DNA of 64,000 nt from JAJDXO01 sp965207535 (GCA_965207535.1 CBDBMR010000015.1:288800-352799); one strand, 5' to 3'; positions 44,041 to 52,215 are shown, numbered from the stretch's first letter. A program made the numbers and translations. The notes: generated by a model from the letters alone, not told the origin.

Positions 44041-45279
44041 ATGTCAACACAATCCGGCAAGCGAACCGCCAACCTCAAGATGACCCTCAACAAGCGCAAC
44101 GTCGATGCCCTCAAACCCGCCGAGAAGCCCTACATCGCATGGGACGACCGGGTGACCGGCTTCGGTCTTCGCGTCCAGCCTTCGGGCGTACGCTCCTACC
44201 TCGTTAACTACCGCGCCCACGGCGGCGGGCGCAAGGCCGCCAACCGGCGCCTCGTCCTCGGACGTCACGGACGGGTGACCGCCGATCAGGCGCGCCGCAT
44301 GGCCCAGGAGACGCTGGGCAAGGTCGCGGGCGGGGAGGACCCGGCCGCGGGCCGCGCCCGTAGCCGTTCCGTTCCCACGCTGCGCGAGGCCTTCGACGAC
44401 TACCTCGCCGCCGGGCCGGCGCGAAAGGACAGCACGCTTGCCGTCTACCGCGCCACCATCCACAGGGACTTAGGCGACTGGCTCGACCGGTCCCTCGAGA
44501 CCATCGGGCGCCAGGACGTGGAACAGCGCTTCCAGCGCCTCACCGAGCAGGCCGGCTGGGTGCAGGCCAACAACGCGGTGAAGATGCTGGGTGTGCTCTA
44601 CCGCCGCCAGTGCATCGATTTCGAGGGGCTGCACAACCCGGTCGACCAATGGCGCGCCGCGGGCGGGCGGCCCCATCGCCAGCGCCGGCGCACCATCCAG
44701 CCGCCGGCCGAGATATTGCCGCGCTGGCACCGGGGCATCGAGAACGGCGTGCGCAACCCGGTGGCGCGCGACGCCTTCCGCTTCGGCCTCTATACCGGCA
44801 TGCGCCGGGCGGAAGTGTTCGGGCTCGAATGGGCGCGCGTCGACATGGCCGCGATGAAGCTCCGCATCGAGGACACCAAGACCGGCACGCCGCTTGCGTT
44901 CCCCATCACCCGCCAGCTCGCCGCCATCCTCGAACGCCGCCTCGCCGAGCGGGACCGCTTTCCCGAGAAGAGCCGGGGCTGGGTCTTTCCCTCGGACAAT
45001 GCCGGGTCCGGGAGCGGCCATCTCGCAGGCATGCAGCACCTGAACGCGCGCATCGGCGAGGAAGGCGGGGCGAAGTTCTGGTTCCACGCGCTGCGCAACT
45101 GTTTCATCACCGTCGCCGACCGCGATCTCATGCTGCCCCCGAGCCTGACCAAGCGGCTGGTCAACCACGCCCGGCCCCAGGACGTGACCGAGGGCTACGC
45201 CGCCGACTGGACCATGGACCAGCTTCGAGACGCGGCTCAGAGGGTCGCCGACCGCATCGATGAACTGATCAAATGTTGA
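44041..45279 (+). CDS. tyrosine recombinase/integrase (phage-type, island end)
   Basis: A 412-residue site-specific recombinase with an N-terminal Arm-DNA-binding domain (LKPAEKPYIAWDDRVTGFGLRV), a core-binding domain (about 95-190) and a C-terminal catalytic domain. The catalytic set is complete: Arg in TGMRRAEVFGLEW, His-x-x-Arg in WFHALRNC, His in LVNHARPQD and the nucleophile Tyr in EGYAADW. It should integrate or excise the element that begins here. ATG 44041 has AAAGG eight bases upstream; TTG 44014 is an alternative. No excisionase is adjacent. Confidence 0.93.
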   Translation: MSTQSGKRTANLKMTLNKRNVDALKPAEKPYIAWDDRVTGFGLRVQPSGVRSYLVNYRAHGGGRKAANRRLVLGRHGRVTADQARRMAQETLGKVAGGEDPAAGRARSRSVPTLREAFDDYLAAGPARKDSTLAVYRATIHRDLGDWLDRSLETIGRQDVEQRFQRLTEQAGWVQANNAVKMLGVLYRRQCIDFEGLHNPVDQWRAAGGRPHRQRRRTIQPPAEILPRWHRGIENGVRNPVARDAFRFGLYTGMRRAEVFGLEWARVDMAAMKLRIEDTKTGTPLAFPITRQLAAILERRLAERDRFPEKSRGWVFPSDNAGSGSGHLAGMQHLNARIGEEGGAKFWFHALRNCFITVADRDLMLPPSLTKRLVNHARPQDVTEGYAADWTMDQLRDAAQRVADRIDELIKC

Positions 45280-45295
45280 GTTCGATATTTGATCA
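45266..45295. other. 9-bp inverted repeat across the integrase stop codon
   Basis: TGATCAAAT (45266-45274) and ATTTGATCA (45287-45295) are exact reverse complements around 12 bases including the stop codon. CAATTGAACT just after it (45294-45303) is the reverse complement of AGTTCAATTG before the gene (43858-43867). It could be part of the recombination site or a weak terminator. Confidence 0.35.
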
Positions 45296-45580
45296 ATTGA
45301 ACTGAGCCGCCCCGGCGCCGGTCCCATATAAACGACGCTGACAGCGCCCGAGTGCGCGATCGAGATGACCGCATGGAGCACACAAAAAAAGCACCCAAAG
45401 CCTGACGACCCAAATGGTTGCAACAACGGGTCCGCTATCGAGGCCAATAGGCCGGCGAGGACTAGATCTACCCCGTCACCGCCGGTGCGCTTGAAATGCG
45501 TCCTTGTGCCCGAAATATTTGGCTCGGAAGGCCTCGCCCGGATTCCATCATGAAAATCGCGAACGTGGCTGTTGGAGGTT

Positions 45581-45860
45581 TCAAGCGGCCGAACTGGCCC
45601 GGACTGCGGGAGCCTCCGCGTCTCCGAGGTGACGAACACCAAGCCCATGCCATACCGCTGCAAGGATTGCCGGTCGTACTTCAGTGTCCGTATTCGCCCT
45701 GTATTTGGCGACTTCTTCCCCATCCAACATAAAGATCAAGAACCCCTCCGCTGGCCGACGTGACCGTATCGGCATTAAACTTCTCAACGTCTCCATTATT
45801 AAACCGGACGGAGTAGGTGCGACGGACTGGCTTCTCGTTATCTGACGTTAGGTTTATTCT
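45581..45860 (-). pseudogene. frameshifted small protein gene
   Basis: On the minus strand one frame reads TYSVRFNNGDVEKFNADTV and, after a GGGG run near 45750, the next frame continues sensibly with FLIFMLDGEEVAKYRANTDT. Together these give a small beta-rich protein of the kind found in phages and islands; neither frame alone is convincing. The remainder of 45296-46241 shows no other supported gene. A single missing or extra G (mutation or sequencing error) would explain it. Confidence 0.35.
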
Positions 45861-46241
45861 CCACGACTGGCTCTCGATGAGTCTGACACCTGGACGTCTC
45901 CTTCTGTAACGCCCGCCCCCCGGTCTCGCTCGTGCCGGTCTTGCTGCGCTCGGCCGCCTTCTCGATCGGAAGGGCGGCGGCCCCGATGAGCCGCGCGAAC
46001 GCTTGTAGGGCTCATATGAGTTCGGGAGTCTACGTCTCGGGATTTCCCTCACCAACCTCTCGACGTGGTCTCCCGCAAAGTGCCTGGCGCGCCCCGCGGT
46101 TGGATTGTGTGCCATGAAGCAATTTGCGATGTTTCTCTGGTGACTGGTCGCGGGCTTGCCTTGTGCGTTCATGATCTTGGTGATGTAAAGCCTGATTTTC
46201 AAAGCCGCCGGCGTTTCCTATTGACAGCGAGGATTGGTTTT

Positions 46242-46574
46242 ATGAGGAAGATTTTCTACGTCGCTTTGTGTCTGGCGCTGGTTTCATGGTCAGGGTCAGC
46301 GTCAGCCGGGACCAAGATTATTGATCTCCGTATTGACAAGGTTGTAGTCGAGCCTGGAAAGGACGCTGACGGCTATTTGTATCCTCATGGTTCATCCGTG
46401 GTGATGGTTGAGGCGCAAAGAGGTTGCGCGGTCCATGGCCGTAGGGCTGTGTTTATCTCGGCTTTTCGCGAAGTCATGTTAAATCGGTTCCATGCGTCCA
46501 CAGTTAGGCAGAATTGGTACAATGAAAGTGGCGTAATTTATGCCCATAGATATCTGTTCGCGTGTGTGGACTGA
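46242..46574 (+). CDS. secreted hypothetical protein
   Basis: A 110-residue protein with a clear Sec signal peptide (MRKIFYVALCLALVSWSGSASAG, cut near residue 22) and a small mature domain with two cysteines (QRGCAVH and LFACVD) that could form a disulfide. No family is recognised. GC and codon use are lower than in the core genome, consistent with acquired DNA. GCGAGG lies about eight bases before the ATG. Nothing is supported in 46575-46880 downstream. Confidence 0.6.
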   Translation: MRKIFYVALCLALVSWSGSASAGTKIIDLRIDKVVVEPGKDADGYLYPHGSSVVMVEAQRGCAVHGRRAVFISAFREVMLNRFHASTVRQNWYNESGVIYAHRYLFACVD

Positions 46575-46889
46575 GACCGATCCGACAAAGCCGGATCAGT
46601 TCTGCTCCTGGCAGCGAGTTTTAGAGGAACTATCTAGTGCCTTGCCCCGCCGGCTCGTCCATAGACCGGTAGAGTATCTTCCGGCAAATTCCAACCATGG
46701 GTCTTGAACTCGGCGAGGCCTGCTCCTCCATATCGGGCGGTCGCCGATGCTCTGGAGCTCCGGCACAATACGTAGCGACTGTCCTGGCCGCAAAGCAATC
46801 CAACCGTCGAGCGGACCACCAACCCGGAAGGGGATTCCGCCATGCACTGAACCCAACCGGATTCTCCATTTGACTGCGTGTGCCCTCAA

Positions 46890-46984
46890 AAGAGGAAGAG
46901 GTTGGCCGTGAACGGGGCGGTGGTCGGGCGTCCGGGGGGCGTCCGGCCGCCGTTTTCCCTCACCGGCACGAAGGAGACGGCACC
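46890..46984 (+). promoter_or_regulatory. conserved leader of the 108-residue gene, copy A
   Basis: This 95-base leader is closely repeated at 60208-60304: GTTGGCCGTGAACGGGGCGG (copy B GCTTGGCCGTGAGCGGGGCGG), then GGCGTCCGGCCGCCGTTTTC and GGCACGAAGGAGACGGCA ending in the ribosome-binding site. It holds short GC-rich inverted repeats. Conservation of non-coding DNA at this level suggests a functional leader. Confidence 0.55.
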
Positions 46985-47311
46985 ATGCAGCCAACCCAGG
47001 CATTCGCTCCCAACGCTACCACGTTCCTCACCCACCTCGTCGGCGGCGGCCTCGCCGACACGCGCTACGTCGTCGAGCGCTTCCGCTCGATGCTCGACGG
47101 CGACATTCGGCCCGTCGAGGCCGAGGCGCCGAAGGGAAGCCGCCGGCGCAAGGCCAAGCCCGTCCTCGCCACCCTGAAGCAGGTGAAGGAGATGCGCCCG
47201 GGCCGCAACGAGATCATCGTCTGCACCGGCCTCAACATCCGCGACTGCGGGATCCAATATTGGGATTGCTTCGCGACGGGGCTATTCCACGACCGCCGCC
47301 AGAAGGGCTGA
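46985..47311 (+). CDS. hypothetical 108-residue protein, zinc-ribbon module, copy A
   Basis: A 108-residue protein of no family I know, paralogous to the one at 60305. The conserved parts are TRYVVERFRSML (N-terminal third) and MRPGRNEIIVCTGLNIRD (C-terminal third), with a basic central linker (GSRRRKAKP) and a basic end (DRRQKG). There is no signal peptide; the charge suggests nucleic-acid or partner binding. GAAGGAG lies at the right distance before ATG 46985. It is always directly upstream of the zinc-ribbon gene (84 bases here). Confidence 0.7.
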   Translation: MQPTQAFAPNATTFLTHLVGGGLADTRYVVERFRSMLDGDIRPVEAEAPKGSRRRKAKPVLATLKQVKEMRPGRNEIIVCTGLNIRDCGIQYWDCFATGLFHDRRQKG

Positions 47312-47395
47312 GGCGCGCCCGATGGACGTCCGGCCGGCCCATCGCCGGCCGGGCGCCTTTCGACCGGTTCCCACCCCCCGGCAAGGAGACGTCCC

Positions 47396-48547
47396 ATGTG
47401 CGAGCAGCACGACATCGCCCAGCGGCGCGCCCGCGATCTTGAGCGGTACCACCGGCGGACCGCCGAGCGCAGGGCGAAGGGCCTGTGCCTGAAGTGCGGG
47501 AAGCGTCAGCCCGCACCCCATCGTAGCCAGTGCGAGGTCTGTACTGCGAAGCGACGGCCCGCCGACCTGGAACGGTATCACCGGCGCACCGCCGAGCGTG
47601 TCGCGCAGGGCTTGTGCCCGAAGTGCGGGAAGCAGCAGCCCGCACCCGATCATCAATTGTGCGAGCCGTGCAGCGAGAAGACCAACCGCGCCAGCCGCGC
47701 CCGCGATGCTCGGCTGAGGGCGGCCAAGATGCCGCGCCGGGACCGCGAACACGCCCGGGCGTACGAACGCCAACGCTCGCGCAAGGAAAGGGCCGTGCGC
47801 CTTGCCGAAGGCACATGCACCCGCTGCGGCAAGCGCCCCTCTGAGGAGGGCCACTCGTCCTGCGAGCCGTGCCTGGAGAAGCGCCGCGCCTCCGACCGGG
47901 CACGCTATGCCGCCGGCAAAGCCCAGGGCCTCAAGTACGGCGGTGCTAATGCAGCTGCAAAGAGACGGGCCGCCCGGGCCAAGAGCAAGCGGAACCAGAA
48001 GGCGCGCAAGGAAGCAGGCCTGTGCATCCGGTGTGGCAAGCAGTCCCCGGTCGAAGGCGGAACCACCTGCACGCCATGCCGCGAGAAGCGCCAGGCGGCG
48101 GAGCGCCGGCAGTACCAAGAGCGGCGAGCCCAGGGGCTCTGCACCCGGTGCGGCACACCGGTGCTCGACGGCCTGTCGCGCTGTGCGCGATGCGCTGTCA
48201 TCGAGGAGGCTACCAAGTGCCCGGAGCGCAAGAATGCACGGTCCCGGGAGCTGTATGCCGAACGGCGGGCCCAAGGGCTGTGTACAACCTGCGGGGCGCC
48301 GTCCCAGGGCGCATCCCGTTGCGCGCCGTGCGCAGAGCGGTCATATCACCGCTCAGACCACTTCCGGGGCATCCCGGTGTGGGACCCGAGCTTCACCGTC
48401 ATCGAGCTTGAGACCGGCCGGGAGCTCGGCACCTTCGACAGCGAGGCCGATGTGGCGTTCTGCCTCGTCTTCGAGAAGCTCCGCCGCGACCAGGTGGAGG
48501 TGCTCTGCGACGCGAGTCCCCTGAGTTCCCTCACGGCATGGGAATAA
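47396..48547 (+). CDS. tandem zinc-ribbon protein (six Cys4 modules) with novel C-terminal domain, copy A
   Basis: A 383-residue protein made of six CxxC-x(12-14)-CxxC ribbons at about residues 31-49, 74-92, 141-159, 210-228, 249-266 and 296-312. A typical unit reads GLCPKCGKQQPAPDHQLCEPC. They are joined by Arg/Ala/Glu-rich helical linkers (ERYHRRTAER repeated twice). Residues 317-383 form a cysteine-poor domain (FRGIPVWDPSF, VIELETGREL, FDSEADVAFCLVFE) that is strongly conserved in the copy at 60726. Each ribbon should bind one zinc. An array of ribbons on basic linkers suggests RNA or DNA binding; I know no described family with this architecture. Confidence 0.8.
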   Translation: MCEQHDIAQRRARDLERYHRRTAERRAKGLCLKCGKRQPAPHRSQCEVCTAKRRPADLERYHRRTAERVAQGLCPKCGKQQPAPDHQLCEPCSEKTNRASRARDARLRAAKMPRRDREHARAYERQRSRKERAVRLAEGTCTRCGKRPSEEGHSSCEPCLEKRRASDRARYAAGKAQGLKYGGANAAAKRRAARAKSKRNQKARKEAGLCIRCGKQSPVEGGTTCTPCREKRQAAERRQYQERRAQGLCTRCGTPVLDGLSRCARCAVIEEATKCPERKNARSRELYAERRAQGLCTTCGAPSQGASRCAPCAERSYHRSDHFRGIPVWDPSFTVIELETGRELGTFDSEADVAFCLVFEKLRRDQVEVLCDASPLSSLTAWE

Positions 48548-48858
48548 CCGCGAGGCGCCGCCGGGGGCTCACCCTGCTGCGCCGCCGGCCGGCCGGGCGT
48601 CAGCCGCTCCCCGCATCCCGTCCGGGGCGTCCCACAGCCATCGCCATATCGTTCGTGGTTAATTCATCGGTTGCCGCCCGCGGCCGCGTCACATCGGCGA
48701 CGGTCGCAACATCATCGAATAGACAGCCAACCGCCGTACCGGTGGCAGGATCCGGTGCCCCGGAGTTAGGGGGAAGCCGGGAGAGGGTATGACGCCCAGG
48801 GGGCGGAGGAAGACCCTTCGCCCGGCTGCGTCCCAACCCTCATCACCGGAGAACTGCA

Positions 48859-49056
48859 ATGTCCAATCGTACCTTTACGACCAGCGAACCCCGCGACGCC
48901 ACGTCCGATCCCGCCAGCCCCGATGGCATGGGCACGTTTTACCGCGCCGAGACATCGCGGCCCGACACGACCGCGCTGCTCACCGAGATCGGGATGCCGT
49001 CCCACGCGATCCGCGGCTTCATCGCCTCCCGGGCAACCACCGGGTCCGACGGCTAA
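48859..49056 (+). CDS. small hypothetical protein upstream of ssb, copy A
   Basis: A 65-residue protein with a Ser/Thr/Asp-rich N-terminal half and a short helical end (TALLTEIGMPSHAIRGFIASR). The counterpart at 63385 shares the LL-x-(E/D)-(I/L)-G helix pattern and the position directly before ssb. GGAG lies eight bases before the ATG. Function unknown. The 48548-48858 stretch upstream has no gene that I can support. Confidence 0.5.
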   Translation: MSNRTFTTSEPRDATSDPASPDGMGTFYRAETSRPDTTALLTEIGMPSHAIRGFIASRATTGSDG

Positions 49057-49059
49057 GTA

Positions 49060-49170
49060 GAGGTGGAGAAGGGCTTGGAGAAGGTGAACGGAAGGGGGTT
49101 CGGGAGAGTGAACCCGGCCCCGGCCGTTTGGAACCCATCGTCATCAACCTGTCCATGAAGGAGAATCGTC
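49060..49170 (+). promoter_or_regulatory. conserved ssb leader, copy A
   Basis: About 110 bases are nearly repeated at 63567-63682: GGCTTGGAGAAGGTGAACGG, GGGGGTTCGGGAGAGTGAAC, CCGGCCGTTTGGAACCCATC and ATCGTCATCAACC, ending in GAAGGAG. GGGTTC / GAACCC form a hairpin with an 8-base loop. It also resembles the leader of the 108-residue genes (GGYTTGG then GTGARCGG). Confidence 0.55.
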
Positions 49171-49446
49171 ATGGCATTCGGACTGAACAAAGTGCAGATC
49201 ATCGGCCGCCTCGGCGCCGATGTCACCGTCAACCACCTCACCTCGGGGGGCCGCGTGGCCAACCTGAGCATCGCGACCGACGAGTCGTACATCAACAAGC
49301 AGAGCGGCGAGAAGGTCGACAAGACCGAGTGGCACCGGGTCGTCACCTTCCAGGACGGGCTGCCCGGAGGCGCCGCATCCGGAAGCATGACGGCGCAACG
49401 GTGGGCGCGAAGCGCCCCGCCGCGATGGGCGTCTCCGACCGGATAA
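49171..49446 (+). pseudogene. ssb: ssb, N-terminal part, cut by rearrangement (copy A)
   Basis: The first 64 residues are a normal single-stranded-DNA-binding protein OB-fold start (MAFGLNKVQIIGRLGADVTV, WHRVVTFQDGL) and match the intact copy at 63683. After residue 64 the frame runs into 27 unrelated residues and stops. The missing C-terminal half lies at 51826-52095 on the other strand and resumes where this one ends, so an inversion broke the gene. Confidence 0.85.
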
Positions 49447-49460
49447 CACAAGAAGACGGC

Positions 49461-49505
49461 ACAAGAGAAAAGGGCCGGTCCCTCGCCGAAGCGGGAACCG
49501 GCCCT
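49461..49505 (-). terminator. rho-independent terminator for the minus-strand DUF2493 transcript
   Basis: AGGGCCGGT (49471-49479) and ACCGGCCCT (49497-49505) form the stem core of a hairpin; on the minus strand it is followed by TTTTCTCTTG. It would end transcription coming from the DUF2493 gene. Confidence 0.7.
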
Positions 49506-49834
49506 CGCGGTGGCGCCTGCGCCGGCACGAGGTCTGCGAGCGATGCGGGCGGTGTGACGAAACAGCGTCCTACGGGCGTCGAAGGCACTAAATCGTGCAG
49601 CGATTTTCATGGGAGAATCGCCGCCGGGGAACCCCGGACGATGGAGCCGCCACGGCGACTGAGTGCCGGCCGCGCCGGCAGTCGTGCGAAGCATGCTGCC
49701 GGGGACGCCGAGCGCGGCGCGAAGCGCCCGCGAGGACGGCGTCGACGCGCCACCAAGGTTCGCACGCGAAAGCGGGCCGCGCCGCCACCGCCCGTTGCCG
49801 GGGATGACGACGCGGCCCGTCGAGGCGGTGCCAG

Positions 49835-50776
49835 CTACGCGGCGCAGCGCTGCACCGGGATGCCGAGGGTCCGCGCCTTGTCGACGAGGTTCTCGGTGAT
49901 GCCGCTGCCGGGGAAGGCGATGACGCCCTTCGGCAGGAGGTTCAGCAGCTCGTCGTTGCGGCGGAACGGGGCGGCGCGTCCGTGGCGGTCCCAGTCCGGC
50001 TTGCAGACGACCTGGTCGATGCCGTTGCGCTCCGCCCAGCTTGCCGCGATCTTCTCGACGCCGGGACCGCCGCCGTGGACCAGCACCATGTCGGCGTACT
50101 TCTCGCGGGCCTTGTCGAGCCGGGCGATCACCGCCGCCGGGTCGGCGATGTCCTTGCTGCCGGCGACGGCGACCAGGGTGCCCTGGGGCAGGTGGGCTTG
50201 CGTCTTGCGGTCCTTGCGGGCGCGCTGGTAGTCGCGGGCGTCGATGGCCGCCGAGGTCAGCTTGCCGGTCTGGCTGGTGTGCGAGCCGCGCCGGGGCCGC
50301 CAGGTGTTGCCGGTGACGGTGCGGTAGCCCTCGGCCGCCGCGTCGCGCATGGTCTCGAAAGCGTCGCGGCGGTCGCCGAGGTTCTGGACGCGGTCCGTCA
50401 GCAGCTCGAGCTCGAACGACTTGATCTCGGTGCCGTCCTGGTCCCGCTGGAGGTCGCGGAGTTCCGGGCCGAGCTTATCGGCGGCGCGGTCGAGGCGCTG
50501 GGTCTGGGCGTCGAGCATGTTGACGAAGCCCCAGAGCAGGCTCTCGCGCTCGTCGGCGAGCTGTAGCCCGTCCGGGCAGGCGCCCTCGGCGATGATGCGG
50601 AACGCTTCGCATACCGCGCCGGTGGCCTCGTCGGCGTCCCAGACCTCGCGGCTGTCGAACTCGTCCCGCTCCGGGGTCGCGCCGAAGAGTTGTGCGTTCT
50701 CGCAGACGGTCGCGGTGGCGGACTGCCCGCCGGTCTTGATGTGGTCGATGGTGCCGATGTTCTCGATGATGTTCAT
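49835..50776 (-). CDS. DUF2493 (SLOG-like) domain protein
   Basis: A 313-residue protein. The N-terminal two thirds are mainly helical and acidic (DEATGAVCEAFRIIAEGACP, GFVNMLDAQTQRLDRAADKL). The last 110 residues are a DUF2493/YspA-type SLOG domain: LVAVAGSKDIADPAAVIARL, DMVLVHGGGPGVEKIAASWA, KGVIAFPGSGITENLV. SLOG domains bind nucleotides or their derivatives. It is common on plasmids and islands near ssb-like genes. The start is the ATG of MNIIENIG with AAGGAGAT before it; a GTG frame runs further upstream through a large hairpin. Its orientation is opposite to the flanking module because of the apparent inversion. The 49506-49834 stretch downstream has no supported gene. Confidence 0.78.
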   Translation of the reverse strand: MNIIENIGTIDHIKTGGQSATATVCENAQLFGATPERDEFDSREVWDADEATGAVCEAFRIIAEGACPDGLQLADERESLLWGFVNMLDAQTQRLDRAADKLGPELRDLQRDQDGTEIKSFELELLTDRVQNLGDRRDAFETMRDAAAEGYRTVTGNTWRPRRGSHTSQTGKLTSAAIDARDYQRARKDRKTQAHLPQGTLVAVAGSKDIADPAAVIARLDKAREKYADMVLVHGGGPGVEKIAASWAERNGIDQVVCKPDWDRHGRAAPFRRNDELLNLLPKGVIAFPGSGITENLVDKARTLGIPVQRCAA

Positions 50777-50898
50777 GACGATCTCCTTGATGATCGGGTT
50801 GCACGCTCGGGGCCGATCCCCGGCGTGATGTCCTGTTGGGAGCCGCGCGCGCAGCGGAAGCACCTGGCCTTGGATGCTCTTGGGGTGGAGTGGTGCGG

Positions 50899-50954
50899 AA
50901 AGCCGCCGATCTTGGTGCGGAAGATCGCCTTCGATCTTCACGGTCGGCGGCTTT
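50899..50954. promoter_or_regulatory. two-tier stem-loop in the DUF2493 leader
   Basis: Outer arms AAAGCCGCCGA (50899-50909) and TCGGCGGCTTT (50944-50954) are exact reverse complements and enclose a second perfect pair, GAAGATCG (50920-50927) / CGATCTTC (50932-50939). It lies about 125 bases upstream of the DUF2493 start, in a 374-base stretch (50777-51150) without a supported gene. Confidence 0.55.
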
Positions 50955-51150
50955 CACGGTCCGCCCCTAGAGCTTCCCGGCCAGGCCGCAGGGCGCTCGG
51001 GCACAAAGCGCAGCGACTGCCCAGAGCGTCCCGGAGGACCCCGGAGGGGTTGCTGCAGCGAGCACGTGGATCACAATGGGGCAGCACGCAGGGGTGGCTA
51101 TTCTCTCTCCACCCGCACCGCCCCCATAGGCGGTTCGGCCCGGTACGGCC

Positions 51151-51567
51151 TCAGAGATGACCGAAGTCATCGGAGTTAGCGATAACGCGCCGCTGTGAGC
51201 CAGAGACATCGTGGATGAAGACGAGGTTCTCGGTGGATGCCGCGACAGCATCATGGAAGGCGGTCCAGGCGTCGTCCTTCTCCTTGTGCTCCGACAGCAC
51301 AGCGACGGGGAAGTCGACATCATCGATGGCATGGACGAAGGTCCTGTTGGCGGTAACGACCTGGTAGCGCGGCGGGATATCCGGATCGCTCTGCCAGAGG
51401 AGGGCGCCGGTATCGCGATTCAGGACGACGGTCTTCAGATCCGGATCGGCGGCGACGCGCCGTTTGGCCTCGGCCCATGCGGCGCGGCGGTCGTCGATGC
51501 GGACGGGTTCGTCGGCGAGATCGATCCAGTCCTCGTCGATGGTGCGGATGACGTAGCGGATGGTCAT
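51151..51567 (-). CDS. hypothetical 138-residue protein
   Basis: A 138-residue acidic cytoplasmic protein with no family I recognise. It begins MTIRYVIRTIDEDWIDL and has two similar beta-rich stretches (LKTVVLNRDTGALLWQ and FVHAIDDVDFPVAVLSEHKEK), hinting at an internal repeat. GAGGGAGGAG lies before ATG 51567. It lies between the terminator of ssb and the DUF2493 leader on the inverted segment. Confidence 0.6.
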   Translation of the reverse strand: MTIRYVIRTIDEDWIDLADEPVRIDDRRAAWAEAKRRVAADPDLKTVVLNRDTGALLWQSDPDIPPRYQVVTANRTFVHAIDDVDFPVAVLSEHKEKDDAWTAFHDAVAASTENLVFIHDVSGSQRRVIANSDDFGHL

Positions 51568-51760
51568 GATCTCCTCCCTCCTCTCTTCAGGTCGGCTCGC
51601 CCGGCCCTCCGCCCTCCTTTTCCTCCAGCAGGCCGGGGCCGATCCGGAACGGATCGTCCCGGGCCGTGCAACGGTCGATCGGCATGGCCGTGTCATGCAC
51701 CGAATTGTGAGAGGGGGCGGAGCGCGGCCGTCGGGCCGGAAGCGGACTCCAGGACGAAAG

Positions 51761-51802
51761 CAAAAAGAAAGGGGAGCCGGCGCCGGAGGGCGCCGACTCC
51801 CC
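51761..51802 (-). terminator. rho-independent terminator after the ssb C-terminal part
   Basis: GGGGAGCCGGCGCC (51771-51784) pairs with GGCGCCGACTCCCC (51789-51802) with one mismatch; on the minus strand the T-rich TTTCTTTTTG follows. It stands 24 bases after the ssb stop, so it is probably the original ssb terminator. Confidence 0.75.
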
Positions 51803-51825
51803 GAGGCGGAGGGAGGAGGGTCGAC

Positions 51826-52095
51826 TCAGAACGGGATTTCGCTGTCGAGATCGTCGGCCTGCGCGGGGGCGCCGCCGGCCGGCATCTCTGCGCCGTCCGC
51901 GGGCTCCGCCGCCGCGGCCTGAGCGCCGTTGCCGTTGGACCCGTTCGGCTTGTCCAGGAACTGCACCCGGCCGCCCGGCACCAGCAGGATCTCGGTCGAG
52001 AACCGGTCGCCGTCCTCGCCGTCCTTCTTCCACCGGCGGGTCTGGAGCTTGCCGTCGACGTAGACCAGGCGGCCCTTCATCGCGTGCTTCTCGAT
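51826..52095 (-). pseudogene. ssb: ssb, C-terminal part, separated by rearrangement (copy A)
   Basis: The frame encodes EKHAMKGRLVYVDGKLQTRR and the rest of the SSB core, then a Gly/Ala/Asn linker and the acidic tip DSEIPF that binds partner proteins. It lacks the first 64 residues, which are at 49171 on the plus strand. An ATG within it (52080) could still give an 84-residue peptide carrying the partner-binding tip, but it has no OB fold of its own. Confidence 0.85.
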
Positions 52096-52215
52096 CTTGC
52101 GAAAATATGGTCCGCTAGACTATAAACGATTGTAATTACTGGATTATTTCAGGAGCGTTGGCTCTGCCATATGAGTGTCAACACTATCGCAACACCGCGT
52201 GCCGGGCAGCGAATC

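Noticed and set aside
44470..45723. 417-codon minus-strand frame over the integrase
   Set aside because: It is antisense to the integrase, whose catalytic residues are complete.
47232..48274. Long minus-strand frames over the zinc-ribbon gene
   Set aside because: Antisense to a gene whose protein sequence is conserved in the second copy; the antisense products are not.
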